DNA of 13,449 nt from Chloroflexota bacterium (GTDB lineage: Bacteria > Chloroflexota > Anaerolineae > Aggregatilineales > Phototrophicaceae), in contig JAEZAF010000123.1 of the NCBI GenBank assembly GCA_023430545.1, positions 1 through 13,449 on the forward strand. The letters run 5' to 3'. The notes under the pieces are model-generated. The model searched no databases. It was not told the DNA's origin and saw nothing but the letters and a program-made list of their open reading frames with translations. Shown one piece after another: positions 1 to 7,373 of the stretch. Within the stretch, counting starts at the first letter, position 1. The number at the start of each line of letters is the position of its first letter. Both the position numbers and the translations under genes were made by a program.

Positions 1-328
1 GTTTCTGAACGTGATTTGGCTTGATTTCATTGCTGCTCAAACTTTCTCACTGAAACGGGGTACAACTTAAATGACGTATCCGATGGGGTAAAACCCTACG
101 GCGCATAACACAGGCCCTGTCCCTACATTTCGCATCTTTTGTAGGGACAACGCCCGCGTTGTCCTGTGTTTCCATAACATTCAGAGCAGCTTTTCTGAAT
201 ATTCAAATGGTTTCTTCAGTTGTGGCATAATCTGACGATAATAGCCTCTCCGACTTCTCCACAATAGAGAACGACACCCGACGGGTGTACAATAGGACCT
301 CATCACTAACAGGACACCTCAACACTCC
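1..328. other. Non-coding region upstream of rlmN
   Basis: No gene is supported in these 328 bases. A long minus-strand frame reaching in from rlmN is antisense shadow. The region holds the nested inverted repeat at 104-178 and a small GGGGT/ACCC dyad near 85-95. Candidate -10 hexamers CATAAT (226-231) and GATAAT (237-242) lie about 90 bp before rlmN, but no good -35 accompanies them. A TGTACA palindrome sits at 286-291. The only Shine-Dalgarno-like string, AGGA at 311-314, is rather far from the ATG at 329, so rlmN may be initiated weakly or without a classical site. Confidence 0.6.
104..178. repeat. Nested inverted repeat, REP/MITE-like, in the rlmN leader
   Basis: Three sets of inverted arms are packed together. 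The outer pair is AACACAGG (107-114) with CCTGTGTT (163-170). Inside it TGTCCCTACA (118-127) pairs perfectly with TGTAGGGACA (140-149), and GGACAACG (145-152) pairs with CGTTGTCC (157-164). The last two hairpins share 145-149 and so exclude each other. The hexamer CATAAC occurs at both edges (104-109 and 173-178), which could be a target duplication, although it overlaps the outer arm. No protein is encoded. The form resembles short palindromic intergenic repeats of many bacterial genomes; whether it is multicopy here cannot be seen from one window. Confidence 0.6.
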
Positions 329-1489
329 ATGACCAATCTTTACGAACTCAATCTCGATCAGCTCAGCGCCTTGTTTCAGCAGTGGGGCGAACCGCGCTTT
401 CGTGCGAAGCAGGTTTACGACTGGCTGTATACCAATCCCGTCGAATCCTTCGACTCCATGACCAATCTGCCGAAGCCCCTGCGCGAACGTCTGGCATCGG
501 AGACGACCCTCGGCACCCTCGACATCGTCACCGAACGATCCAGCCGTGATGGGACGGTCAAGCGGCTGTACAAACTGCCGGACGGCCAGCTCATCGAATC
601 GGTGCTGATGCCGTATGACGACGACCGCCGCACCGCCTGCATCTCGACACAGGCCGGATGCGCGATGGGTTGTGTCTTCTGTGCCACCGGGCAGATGGGC
701 TTTGCGCGTCACCTGACTGCCGCCGAGATCGTCGAGCAGGCCGTGCGCTATGCGGCGATTCTGCATGCGGAAGGCGACCGCCTCAGCAACATCGTGCTGA
801 TGGGCATGGGCGAGCCGTTCCACAATTACGACAACACGATCGAAGCCATCCGCCGCCTGATGGATCAGCTTGGCATCGGGGCGCGGCATATCACCGTCAG
901 CACGGTTGGCCTTGTCCCGCAGATCCGCCGCTTTTCCGACGAAGGCTTACAGGTACGCCTCGCGATCAGCCTGCACGCCGCCACCGACGACGAACGCAGC
1001 GCCCTGCTGCCAGTCAACCGCCGCTGGGATCTGGATGAACTGCTGGACGCCTGCCGCGAATACATCGAAAAGACAGGCCGCCGCATCACCTTTGAGTGGG
1101 CGCTGATTCGCGGCGAGAATGATACCGTCGAGCAGGCGCAGATTCTCGGAAAGCTGCTGCAAGGTATGCTGTGCCACGTCAACCTGATTCCGCTGAACCC
1201 GACCGGCGGGTTTGATGGCAAGCCGTCGAATACCGAAGCCGTCAACACCTTCATCGAGGTGCTGGATCGCTACGGCGTCAGCGCGACGGTGCGCGTCCGT
1301 CGCGGCATCGACATCGACGCAGGCTGTGGACAGCTCAAGGCTGATGTGCTGCGTGGTCGTCCGAAAAAGGTTAGCCCGACGCCGAACGACTTCGGCGATA
1401 CCGAGACACCGCCTACGAGTCCGGTGCTGGTCCAGATCGATGAGATCGTTGATGACATCGCCGATGAGATCGACGACTCGATTGAATAA
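329..1489 (+). CDS. rlmN: Dual-specificity 23S rRNA/tRNA adenine-C2 methyltransferase RlmN
   Basis: This is a 386-aa radical SAM enzyme that, by family knowledge, methylates C2 of A2503 in 23S rRNA and of A37 in some tRNAs, in the cytoplasm. The [4Fe-4S] cluster motif CX3CX2C is at Cys111, Cys115 and Cys118, in the family context AGCAMGCVFCATG. Cys104 lies seven residues before the first cluster cysteine, where the family has its catalytic Cys118 (E. coli numbering). Cys333 in AGCGQL corresponds to the transiently methylated Cys355. The SAM-binding GEP motif is at 161-163. The N-terminal helical accessory domain (about 1-85) is present. Beyond residue 345 there is an acidic tail of about 40 residues, with roughly half of the last 20 being Asp or Glu. 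The ATG at 329 starts the canonical N-terminus. The PucR-family gene follows after 23 nt, so cotranscription is likely. Confidence 0.96.
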   Translation: MTNLYELNLDQLSALFQQWGEPRFRAKQVYDWLYTNPVESFDSMTNLPKPLRERLASETTLGTLDIVTERSSRDGTVKRLYKLPDGQLIESVLMPYDDDRRTACISTQAGCAMGCVFCATGQMGFARHLTAAEIVEQAVRYAAILHAEGDRLSNIVLMGMGEPFHNYDNTIEAIRRLMDQLGIGARHITVSTVGLVPQIRRFSDEGLQVRLAISLHAATDDERSALLPVNRRWDLDELLDACREYIEKTGRRITFEWALIRGENDTVEQAQILGKLLQGMLCHVNLIPLNPTGGFDGKPSNTEAVNTFIEVLDRYGVSATVRVRRGIDIDAGCGQLKADVLRGRPKKVSPTPNDFGDTETPPTSPVLVQIDEIVDDIADEIDDSIE

Positions 1490-1512
1490 CCCACTGTCGA
1501 TCACTGGCTGTT

Positions 1513-3162
1513 ATGTCTGAGTACAAATTCACCGTCGCCGATGTGCTGAAACAGGAACTGCTTCAGGAAGCGCGGGTGGTCGCGGGGGCAGGCGGACTCG
1601 ATCACGAGGTCGAGTGGGTGCATAACGTCGGTGTGCCGGATGCCCCCTTCTGGCTCAACGGCGGTGAACTGGTGCTGACGACGGGCATCAATCTGCCGGA
1701 AGATGCCGATGGGCGGGTCAACTATCTGCGCGAGATGATCGCCAAAGGTGTGGCGGGGCTGTGCCTTTCGGTGGGGCGCTACATGCCGCAGATCCCGGAT
1801 TACCTCTGCGCGGTGGCTGACGAACACGCCTTCCCGCTGATCGCCATCCCGTATCAGACGCGCTTTATCGATGTGGCCCGTACCATCAACCAGTTGATCG
1901 CGCAGCGGGATGTCAAACGCGCCCTGATGATTCAGCAGCGCCTGACGCAGCTTGTACTCGAAGGCGGCGATCTGGCGGCGCTGGCGAAGACGCTCGCCAG
2001 TCTGGTGCAGCAGTCGGTCAGTATCGAGGACGAAAACTTTCAGGCCTACGCCAATCACAATATCGCGCCGGTCGATGAAGCCCGCCGCTATACCCAGCAG
2101 TACGGCCACACTGATCCGCGGCTGGTGCAGGCGCTGGAAGAGCGCGGCATCCTGCCGGAGATCCGGCGCACGCTGCGACCGGTCAGCATCGTCCAGATGC
2201 CGGATGTCGGTCTTGAGATGGAGCGCATCCTCGCGCCGATTGTCGTCAACAGCGAGATTTACGGTTATGTCTGGATCATCGCGGATGACCGTCCGCTTGG
2301 TGAACTCGAACGTATGGCGATTGAAAGCGGCGCGACGATTGCCGCGCTGCTGCTGCTTCGGGAAGAAGCCGTGCAGCGGGAAGAGGCGATCCAGCGCGGG
2401 GATCTGCTGGCCGCGCTGATGCAGTCTCATGCGGCCACTGATAATCAGTCCGAAGTGCTGCTGGACCGCGCCCTGCGCTATGGGATCGACCTGCGCCAGC
2501 CGTATCGTCTGCTGTGCGTCTATCGCGGCACGCATCCCACCGACCAGCCGACGCACAAGCTCTCGCGGCTTTATCAGCGCACGACGATCCAGATCGAGCA
2601 GGAAGGGTGGTCTGCTGTCGCCGGCATCTTCTCCGGCCAGCTTCTGCTGCTGGTACAGGACAGCCGCGCCATGTCTGAAATCGCCGCTGACCTGCTGCGG
2701 ACGCTGCAAACCGAAGCCGCCAGTCAGACCACGCGTATTGGTATCAGCGGCAGCCATCGCGGTGTGAAGGGTGTGGCGCAGGCCTACAGTGAAAGCCGTG
2801 ACGCCCTTCAGATCGCCGAACGCCTGCGCTTCAGCCATCGCGTCACCAGCTTCGATGACCTCGGCTATCTGCACACGCTGTTCCGCGCCGGGCCGGATGC
2901 CCTCAGCACCAGCCGTTATGCCCCCGGACTGCGCCAGCTTCTGGACGAGCAGCAGGCCGATCTGTTTCACACGCTCGAAGTCTATCTGGACTGCGGGGGA
3001 AACGGCATGGCCGCCTCTGAACAACTCCACATCCACCGCTCATCGCTGATCTATCGGTTAGGACGCATCATGCAGATCTGCGATGTCCGGCTTGATGATC
3101 CACAGACCCGCACCAATCTACAGGTCGCGCTTAAGCTTCTACGCCTCTTTGAACTGAATTAA
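1513..3162 (+). CDS. PucR-family transcriptional regulator
   Basis: This 549-aa cytoplasmic DNA-binding protein has the three-part PucR/CdaR architecture. Residues about 8-130 form the N-terminal PucR domain (VADVLKQ start, LNGGELVLTTG at 48-58). Residues 145-280 look like a GAF-type sensory segment followed by a charged helix (281-296). Residues 297-440 fit the GGDEF-like CdaR domain. The C-terminal helix-turn-helix spans about 484-541, with the signature GMAASEQLHIHRSSLIYRLG. Known members control purine catabolism (PucR) or glycerate and sugar-acid use (CdaR); the ligand and targets here are unknown. The ATG at 1513 lies 23 nt after rlmN and has no visible Shine-Dalgarno site, so translation may depend on coupling to rlmN. 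No metabolic gene typical of PucR control adjoins it. Confidence 0.9.
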   Translation: MSEYKFTVADVLKQELLQEARVVAGAGGLDHEVEWVHNVGVPDAPFWLNGGELVLTTGINLPEDADGRVNYLREMIAKGVAGLCLSVGRYMPQIPDYLCAVADEHAFPLIAIPYQTRFIDVARTINQLIAQRDVKRALMIQQRLTQLVLEGGDLAALAKTLASLVQQSVSIEDENFQAYANHNIAPVDEARRYTQQYGHTDPRLVQALEERGILPEIRRTLRPVSIVQMPDVGLEMERILAPIVVNSEIYGYVWIIADDRPLGELERMAIESGATIAALLLLREEAVQREEAIQRGDLLAALMQSHAATDNQSEVLLDRALRYGIDLRQPYRLLCVYRGTHPTDQPTHKLSRLYQRTTIQIEQEGWSAVAGIFSGQLLLLVQDSRAMSEIAADLLRTLQTEAASQTTRIGISGSHRGVKGVAQAYSESRDALQIAERLRFSHRVTSFDDLGYLHTLFRAGPDALSTSRYAPGLRQLLDEQQADLFHTLEVYLDCGGNGMAASEQLHIHRSSLIYRLGRIMQICDVRLDDPQTRTNLQVALKLLRLFELN

Positions 3163-3293
3163 CGGTGTCGGTAGATGGCACGCCAAGTAGGTCCGTCTGA
3201 TAAATCCTGTGTCTGCGATGAAGCAAAATGGAAACAAAAACGGCCCAGCACAGTCATTCAATATCATCGTCTTAAAACCATGAGGGGACATCA

Positions 3294-3791
3294 ATGCTGC
3301 AATGGACGCGCACACTCTGGGATTACAATTACTGGGCACACCGCAAGCTGTGGAATTGTATTGAAACCATTTCCGATAGCGACTTTGTAAAGCCAGTCGC
3401 GTACTCTGTCGGTTCAGTCCATATACAGGTTGTGCATGTGATGTGGGCCGAGGCAGTCTGGTATGAACGCATTCATAACGGCCACCGGCCAACCTTCACT
3501 GCGGAGGATTATCCAACCCGCCCCTTAATTCGCGCAAAATGGGATCAGATTGAGGCAAAATGGCGCGCTTACCTCGATCACACCACAGAAGACGAACTGC
3601 GCCGCGAGATTGAAATCGTGCCCCTGCGTGGTCAGCCTTATAAGTGTACTGTTCTTGAGATGCTGTCACACGCCGTCAATCACGGGACGAATCACCGCGC
3701 CCAGATCCTTCAGCTCATTCACGGCTATGGTGGTGAGACATTCGAACAGGACCTCTCGTTTTACATCGAGAGCGGCAAAAACCATAAGTAG
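3294..3791 (+). CDS. DinB-family (DinB/YfiT-like) putative metalloprotein
   Basis: The 165-aa product has the features of the DinB four-helix bundle: an N-terminal WTRTLWDYNYWAHRKLW helix, then His48 in VVHVMWAE, then a HAVNHGTNHRAQI helix with His130 and His134. His48/His130/His134 match the family's metal-binding triad. Related folds include bacillithiol- and mycothiol-dependent transferases, but the substrate cannot be read from sequence; true DinB is only named for damage induction. A good ribosome site, GAGGGG (3282-3287), precedes the ATG by about 6 nt and fixes the start. The gene and its 131-bp leader are visibly richer in A+T than the flanking genes, which may mean recent acquisition. 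It is convergent with hemH, with only 44 nt between their stops. Confidence 0.88.
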   Translation: MLQWTRTLWDYNYWAHRKLWNCIETISDSDFVKPVAYSVGSVHIQVVHVMWAEAVWYERIHNGHRPTFTAEDYPTRPLIRAKWDQIEAKWRAYLDHTTEDELRREIEIVPLRGQPYKCTVLEMLSHAVNHGTNHRAQILQLIHGYGGETFEQDLSFYIESGKNHK

Positions 3792-3799
3792 GGACACGG

Positions 3800-3835
3800 C
3801 ATGTCAGGTGAGCGCCAACCTGTTCGCCTGATATG
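3800..3835. terminator. Hairpin between convergent dinB-like gene and hemH
   Basis: Bases 3800-3813 pair with 3822-3835 over 14 positions, with three G-U wobbles and no mismatch, leaving an 8-nt loop (3814-3821). The stem abuts the hemH stop codon (3836-3838) and begins 8 nt after the other gene's stop. Position between convergent genes suggests a bidirectional transcription end. No clear U-tract follows on either strand, so intrinsic termination would be weak; an RNA-end stabiliser is an alternative. Confidence 0.45.
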
Positions 3836-4921
3836 TTACCGTGGCTCGTGAGTGGATGACCGTGCCCCGACCGGTTCACACCACCCGCCCGCATTGTCCC
3901 GCACCAGCCGCGCCATCGCATCCAGCCACTGTGGATTGGCGTTGAGGCACGGGGCCAGCCGATAGTATTCCCCTTCGCCGCCGCCTTCCTCAAACTGATC
4001 GCGCCCCTCGCTGCCGAGTTCGTCCAGGGTTTCGAGGCAGTCGGTCACAAATCCGGGTGAAAACACCAGCGGACCCTTCACGCCCTGCGCGGCCAGCCCC
4101 TTCAGCACCTCTTCGGTATAGGGTTCCAGCCAGTTCTCCGGCCCAAAGCGTGACTGGAAGCTGATCAGCCACTGGTCATCGCGCCAGCCCATCGCATCGG
4201 CCAGTAACTGCGTGGTCTGTTCACATTGTCTGCGGTACGGGTCACCTGTCTGCACGTAGCGGTCCGGGATGCCGTGATAGGTAATCACGAACTTGTCCGG
4301 CACATGATCGAGTGCGCTGATCTCTGCCTCAAGATGCTGTTTCATCGCCTCGATATAATCAGGGTGATCGTAATACGGTTCGATGAAGCGCAGGGTCGGG
4401 ATAAAGCGCTTGTGCCTGTTGAAGAAGGGGCCGCGTCCCGCTGCCGCCTGATAGACGGCATCATAGATCGATGCGGTTGTGGTAGAGGAGTACTGTGGGA
4501 ACATCGGCAGCACGATAATCCGGTCGATGCCTTCTGCTTCCAGCGTGCGGATTGCATCGCCAATACTCGGATTCCCGTAGGTCATGCCGACGATCATACG
4601 GTAGCCATCCCCCAGACGCTGCTGCAAGCCTTCCGCCTGCGCATTGGAATAGACCAGCAGCGGCGAACCTTCTTCTGTCCAGATGCGTGCATACAGCCGC
4701 GCAGACCGTGCTGGCCGTGTCCGCAAAATGGCCCCGCGCAGGATCGGCTGCCAGATCAGCGGATGATAATCAATCACCCGCCGGTCGGATAAAAATTGTC
4801 GCAGATAGGGACGTACGGCGCGGGCAGTCGGGGCATCTGGTGTGCCAAGCTGCGCCACCAGCACGCCAGTACGACTGCTGATACGACTGCCGATGCGTTT
4901 CGCTGAGTTATGTTCTGTCAC
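3836..4921 (-). CDS. hemH: Ferrochelatase (protoporphyrin/coproporphyrin ferrochelatase)
   Basis: The 361-aa protein inserts Fe2+ into protoporphyrin IX or coproporphyrin III, the last or penultimate step of heme synthesis. Family landmarks are in order: GVLVAQLGTPDAP (19-31), LPMFPQYSSTTT (138-149), catalytic His216 in ITYHGIPDRY, FQSRFGPENWLEPYT (255-269), and the conserved acidic Glu297 in DCLETLDEL. Length is typical for a bacterial enzyme; no membrane segment is seen. The start is GTG at 4921, backed by AGAGG about 8 nt upstream. The C-terminus (312-361) carries a Gly/Glu-rich loop and ends in a short polar tail. It lies 68 nt downstream of the amylosucrase gene on the same strand and may be cotranscribed. 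Whether the substrate is proto- or coproporphyrin cannot be decided from the motifs. Confidence 0.95.
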   Translation of the reverse strand: MTEHNSAKRIGSRISSRTGVLVAQLGTPDAPTARAVRPYLRQFLSDRRVIDYHPLIWQPILRGAILRTRPARSARLYARIWTEEGSPLLVYSNAQAEGLQQRLGDGYRMIVGMTYGNPSIGDAIRTLEAEGIDRIIVLPMFPQYSSTTTASIYDAVYQAAAGRGPFFNRHKRFIPTLRFIEPYYDHPDYIEAMKQHLEAEISALDHVPDKFVITYHGIPDRYVQTGDPYRRQCEQTTQLLADAMGWRDDQWLISFQSRFGPENWLEPYTEEVLKGLAAQGVKGPLVFSPGFVTDCLETLDELGSEGRDQFEEGGGEGEYYRLAPCLNANPQWLDAMARLVRDNAGGWCEPVGARSSTHEPR

Positions 4922-4950
4922 ACAGACCTCTGTACAATGCCGGGTTAAAA

Positions 4951-4990
4951 TCTGCGTAATTCTACAGAAATCTGCAAAAATCTACAATCT
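4951..4990. repeat. Four-copy 10-bp phased repeat between amylosucrase gene and hemH
   Basis: TCTGC, TCTAC, TCTGC and TCTAC begin at 4951, 4961, 4971 and 4981, an exact 10-bp period with A/T-rich spacers. The same face of the helix therefore shows the motif four times. It fills much of the 68-nt gap upstream of hemH, with a TGTACA palindrome at 4931-4936 just before the hemH ribosome site. It could be a protein-binding or bent-DNA element, or simply an imperfect microsatellite; no function is proven. Confidence 0.55.
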
Positions 4991-6990
4991 TACTCATCGT
5001 TATGGATCACCAGCCACATAAACTGATACGGCTCCAGCGTGATCCGGCCTTTATCATCCGGCTGGACTTCCAGTTCAGTCACCAGATCGTAGACTGCGGC
5101 CTGCGAAGCGAGCAGACGCCAGTACTGCTGTAAGGCCTCCACCTGAACCTGCTGCGTGTACTCCGAAAAATTCGCCAGCACCATCACCTGACGGTTACAC
5201 AGATAGCTCAGGACATGCGGGTTATGGCTGTCGAAGAACTTCATCTGGCCGACATCGAATGCTGGCGTTTGCTTCCGCACCGCGATCAGATGCTGAAGGC
5301 CGTTGAAGACCAGTCCCTGCGGCGTATCAAAGTCATGGCGCTGTGCCGCCCGTTCCCAATCGAACTTTGGCCGGTGCACCCAGCGATGCTCGGCCTGCTT
5401 GTGAGGATCAGACCGATAACTGTAATCATTCAGGGTCGCGATCTCATCCCCGCTGTACAGCAGCGGGATGCCGCCGTTGCCGATAATCAGACTGTGGATC
5501 AGCAGGATGCGCCGCACCGCGTGCTCCATATAATGCTGTCCACGTGTCATCCCAAGCTCCAGCCCTGCCAGTGATGCCGCCGTCCCGCAGATGCGCATAT
5601 CCTGCGTCACCGGATTGTAGTTAAAAGGCACGCCCATCGCGAAGCTGCCGGGGAACTTGCCGATATAGAACTGGTTGAGGAACATACGGTGATCGAAGCC
5701 GCGAATGCCGACTTCCTGCGCGTCCTCATCGGCAAACGACCAGCCGATGTCATCATGCACGCGTATATAATTTACCCACGCGCATCCTTCCGGCAGATCG
5801 TACCGGTGCTGCATCGACTGTCGCAGCAGATCGACCTCACGCGTCGCCAGCGCTTCCCAGATGCACGCCATATACGTCGGGTTATACGAGATCTGGCATT
5901 CTTCCGGGTGGATATAACTGGCGACATCATCGGGATGCACAATCGCCTCGGATTTGAACAGCATCGCAGGCGCGGCGATCCGTGTCAGCGCGTTCATCGC
6001 CCGGATAATCAGATGCACCTGCGGCAGGTTCTCGCAGGTCGTCCCCACCTGCTTCCAGATGAAAGCCACCGCATCCAGCCGCAGCACTTCCACGCCCTGA
6101 TTCGCTAAAAACAGCATTTCCCCCAGCATCGCACAGAAGGTCTCCGGATTTGAGTAATTCAGATCCCACTGAAACGGGTTGAACGTCGTCCAGACCCAGT
6201 GTGCTATCTCTTTGACATAGGTAAAGCTGCCCGGTGCCTGTTCCGGAAAGATGTCGCGCAGGTGCTTCTGATATTCGTTTGGCAGCCGCCGGTCCGGGAA
6301 GAAGAAGTAGAACTTGCGGTAATGTTCGCTGCCGTTCAGCGCCGCCTGTGCCCACGGATGCTCGTTCGCCGTATGATTGAACACAAAGTCCAGCACCAGG
6401 CTGATCCCGTCTGCCCGCAGATCATCGGCCAGCGCCCGCAGTTCGTCCATCGTGCCGAGATCTGGCGAGACCTGACGAAAATCGCTGACCGCATAGCCGC
6501 CGTCGCTGTCATTTTCCGGCGCTTTGAACAGCGGCATCAGGTGCAGGTAATTGATGCCCAGTTCCTTGAAATAATCCAGTTTATCCCGCAGCCCTGCCAG
6601 ATCTCCGGCAAACAGATCGACATAGCATACCGCCCCGACGATCTGATGTTTCAGATACCAGTGCGGGTCCTGTTCGCGCTTCCGGTCGAGTTCATGCAGC
6701 GCGGCAGGGCGCTCGGCATAGGCGCGGACTGCCGTCAGCACAATCTGCTCCAGATGGTAGTAAAAATCGTACTGGCTGCCGTACAGTTCATGCAGCAGAC
6801 GCAGGACGGTCGGCATATAGTTTTGCATGCGGGCCAACAGGATATCGCGCTCTGCTGTCTCCGGGATAAGGGTTGTCACATGCGGTAACATGCGCTCCAG
6901 TGTCAGGCGCGCTTCTCGGTCATAATTCAGCATAGGTTCATCCGGTATGGGGTAGCGGGGCGCAGGAATGCAGATGAATGTGGCTGTCAC
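4990..6990 (-). CDS. Amylosucrase (GH13 subfamily 4 type)
   Basis: The enzyme transfers glucose from sucrose onto alpha-1,4-glucan and releases fructose (EC 2.4.1.4). Of 666 aa, residues about 20-115 form the helical N-domain special to amylosucrases. The GH13 barrel follows: GAVCYVDLFAGDL (119-131), DGGYAVSDF, DFVFNHTANEH with His206, nucleophile Asp306 in VLRLDAVAFIWK, acid/base Glu348 in FKSEAIVHPDD, and Asp413 in VHDDIGWSF. Asp163 and Arg536 match the salt-bridge pair that closes the sucrose pocket in the Neisseria enzyme. PDRRLPNEY and FNPFQWDLNYSNP are also amylosucrase signatures. The C-terminal beta domain is about 580-666. No signal peptide is evident, so it is probably cytoplasmic. 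The GTG at 6990 has GGAG closely upstream; an ATG at 6933 (Met20) better fits family N-termini but lacks a ribosome site. Other sucrose-active GH13 functions are less likely. Confidence 0.92.
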   Translation of the reverse strand: MTATFICIPAPRYPIPDEPMLNYDREARLTLERMLPHVTTLIPETAERDILLARMQNYMPTVLRLLHELYGSQYDFYYHLEQIVLTAVRAYAERPAALHELDRKREQDPHWYLKHQIVGAVCYVDLFAGDLAGLRDKLDYFKELGINYLHLMPLFKAPENDSDGGYAVSDFRQVSPDLGTMDELRALADDLRADGISLVLDFVFNHTANEHPWAQAALNGSEHYRKFYFFFPDRRLPNEYQKHLRDIFPEQAPGSFTYVKEIAHWVWTTFNPFQWDLNYSNPETFCAMLGEMLFLANQGVEVLRLDAVAFIWKQVGTTCENLPQVHLIIRAMNALTRIAAPAMLFKSEAIVHPDDVASYIHPEECQISYNPTYMACIWEALATREVDLLRQSMQHRYDLPEGCAWVNYIRVHDDIGWSFADEDAQEVGIRGFDHRMFLNQFYIGKFPGSFAMGVPFNYNPVTQDMRICGTAASLAGLELGMTRGQHYMEHAVRRILLIHSLIIGNGGIPLLYSGDEIATLNDYSYRSDPHKQAEHRWVHRPKFDWERAAQRHDFDTPQGLVFNGLQHLIAVRKQTPAFDVGQMKFFDSHNPHVLSYLCNRQVMVLANFSEYTQQVQVEALQQYWRLLASQAAVYDLVTELEVQPDDKGRITLEPYQFMWLVIHNDE

Positions 6991-7192
6991 TGATCTCCGT
7001 ATTCATCCGTTTAAAACACATCATTGCGCCTGAAAGCGAGCAAATCGCCCGCATTATACCCAATGATGGCGACGGATCGAAACCTCTGAACCTTCTCTCT
7101 CGTATAAGCAACTGTGCAGTGATCCTCATCGGTTTTTCACGGCTGTACAGGTTGGGAAGTGCGGTAAGATAGGATAAATTACCGGACGCTCA

Positions 7193-7222
7193 ATGACCTG
7201 ATTAAGGAAGTCGTGCTATACT
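7193..7222 (+). promoter_or_regulatory. Candidate pspA promoter
   Basis: TATACT (7217-7222) differs from the consensus -10 at one base and follows ATGACC (7193-7198) with an 18-bp spacer. The short dyad CGTGC...GCACG overlaps the -10, a place where a repressor could act. Transcription from here would give a leader of roughly 145 nt before the pspA ATG. A second, weaker candidate is TTGGGA (7152-7157) with TAAATT (7175-7180). Both are read by eye. Confidence 0.35.
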
Positions 7223-7272
7223 TGCACGCGATAACGTTTTATGCTCTAGGCATATCTGATTTCATGCTGTCG

Positions 7273-7300
7273 CGCTGACAAAATGGCCCCGCTGACAAAA
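7273..7300. repeat. Direct repeat CGCTGACAAAA upstream of pspA
   Basis: Two exact 11-bp copies start at 7273 and 7290, a 17-bp pitch. They lie between the candidate pspA promoter and the pspA ribosome site. A regulator-binding tandem or an RNA leader element are both possible; no known operator is recognised. Confidence 0.5.
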
Positions 7301-7373
7301 CCGTCATGCTACCAAGGTCACGCCAGCAAACACTGATAGCAATCCACGAATCATAAGGAAGGACGACTGCACG

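Larger units (their letters stand above)
6991..7373. other. Divergent promoter region, amylosucrase gene / pspA
   Basis: No gene is supported in this 383-bp gap. It holds a TGTACAGGTTG motif (7144-7154), two candidate + strand promoters, a dyad CGTGC/GCACG (7212-7216 and 7224-7228) that surrounds a possible -10, and an exact 11-bp direct repeat CGCTGACAAAA at 7273-7283 and 7290-7300, 17 bp apart. The direct repeat lies about 75-100 bp before pspA, either as an operator or in its leader. No sigma-54 type -24/-12 element, as used for enterobacterial psp, was seen. Confidence 0.5.

Noticed and set aside
1501..3036. Long minus-strand open frame (511 codons) opposite the PucR-type gene
   Set aside because: Antisense shadow of a GC-rich gene: the + strand product has clear family motifs, while the minus translation is low-complexity and resembles no family I know.
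6199..6888. 229-codon + strand frame inside the amylosucrase gene
   Set aside because: Shadow of the strongly supported minus-strand amylosucrase frame.
7193..7373. Sigma-54 (-24/-12) promoter for pspA as in enterobacteria
   Set aside because: No TGGCAC-N5-TTGC-like string was found upstream of pspA.
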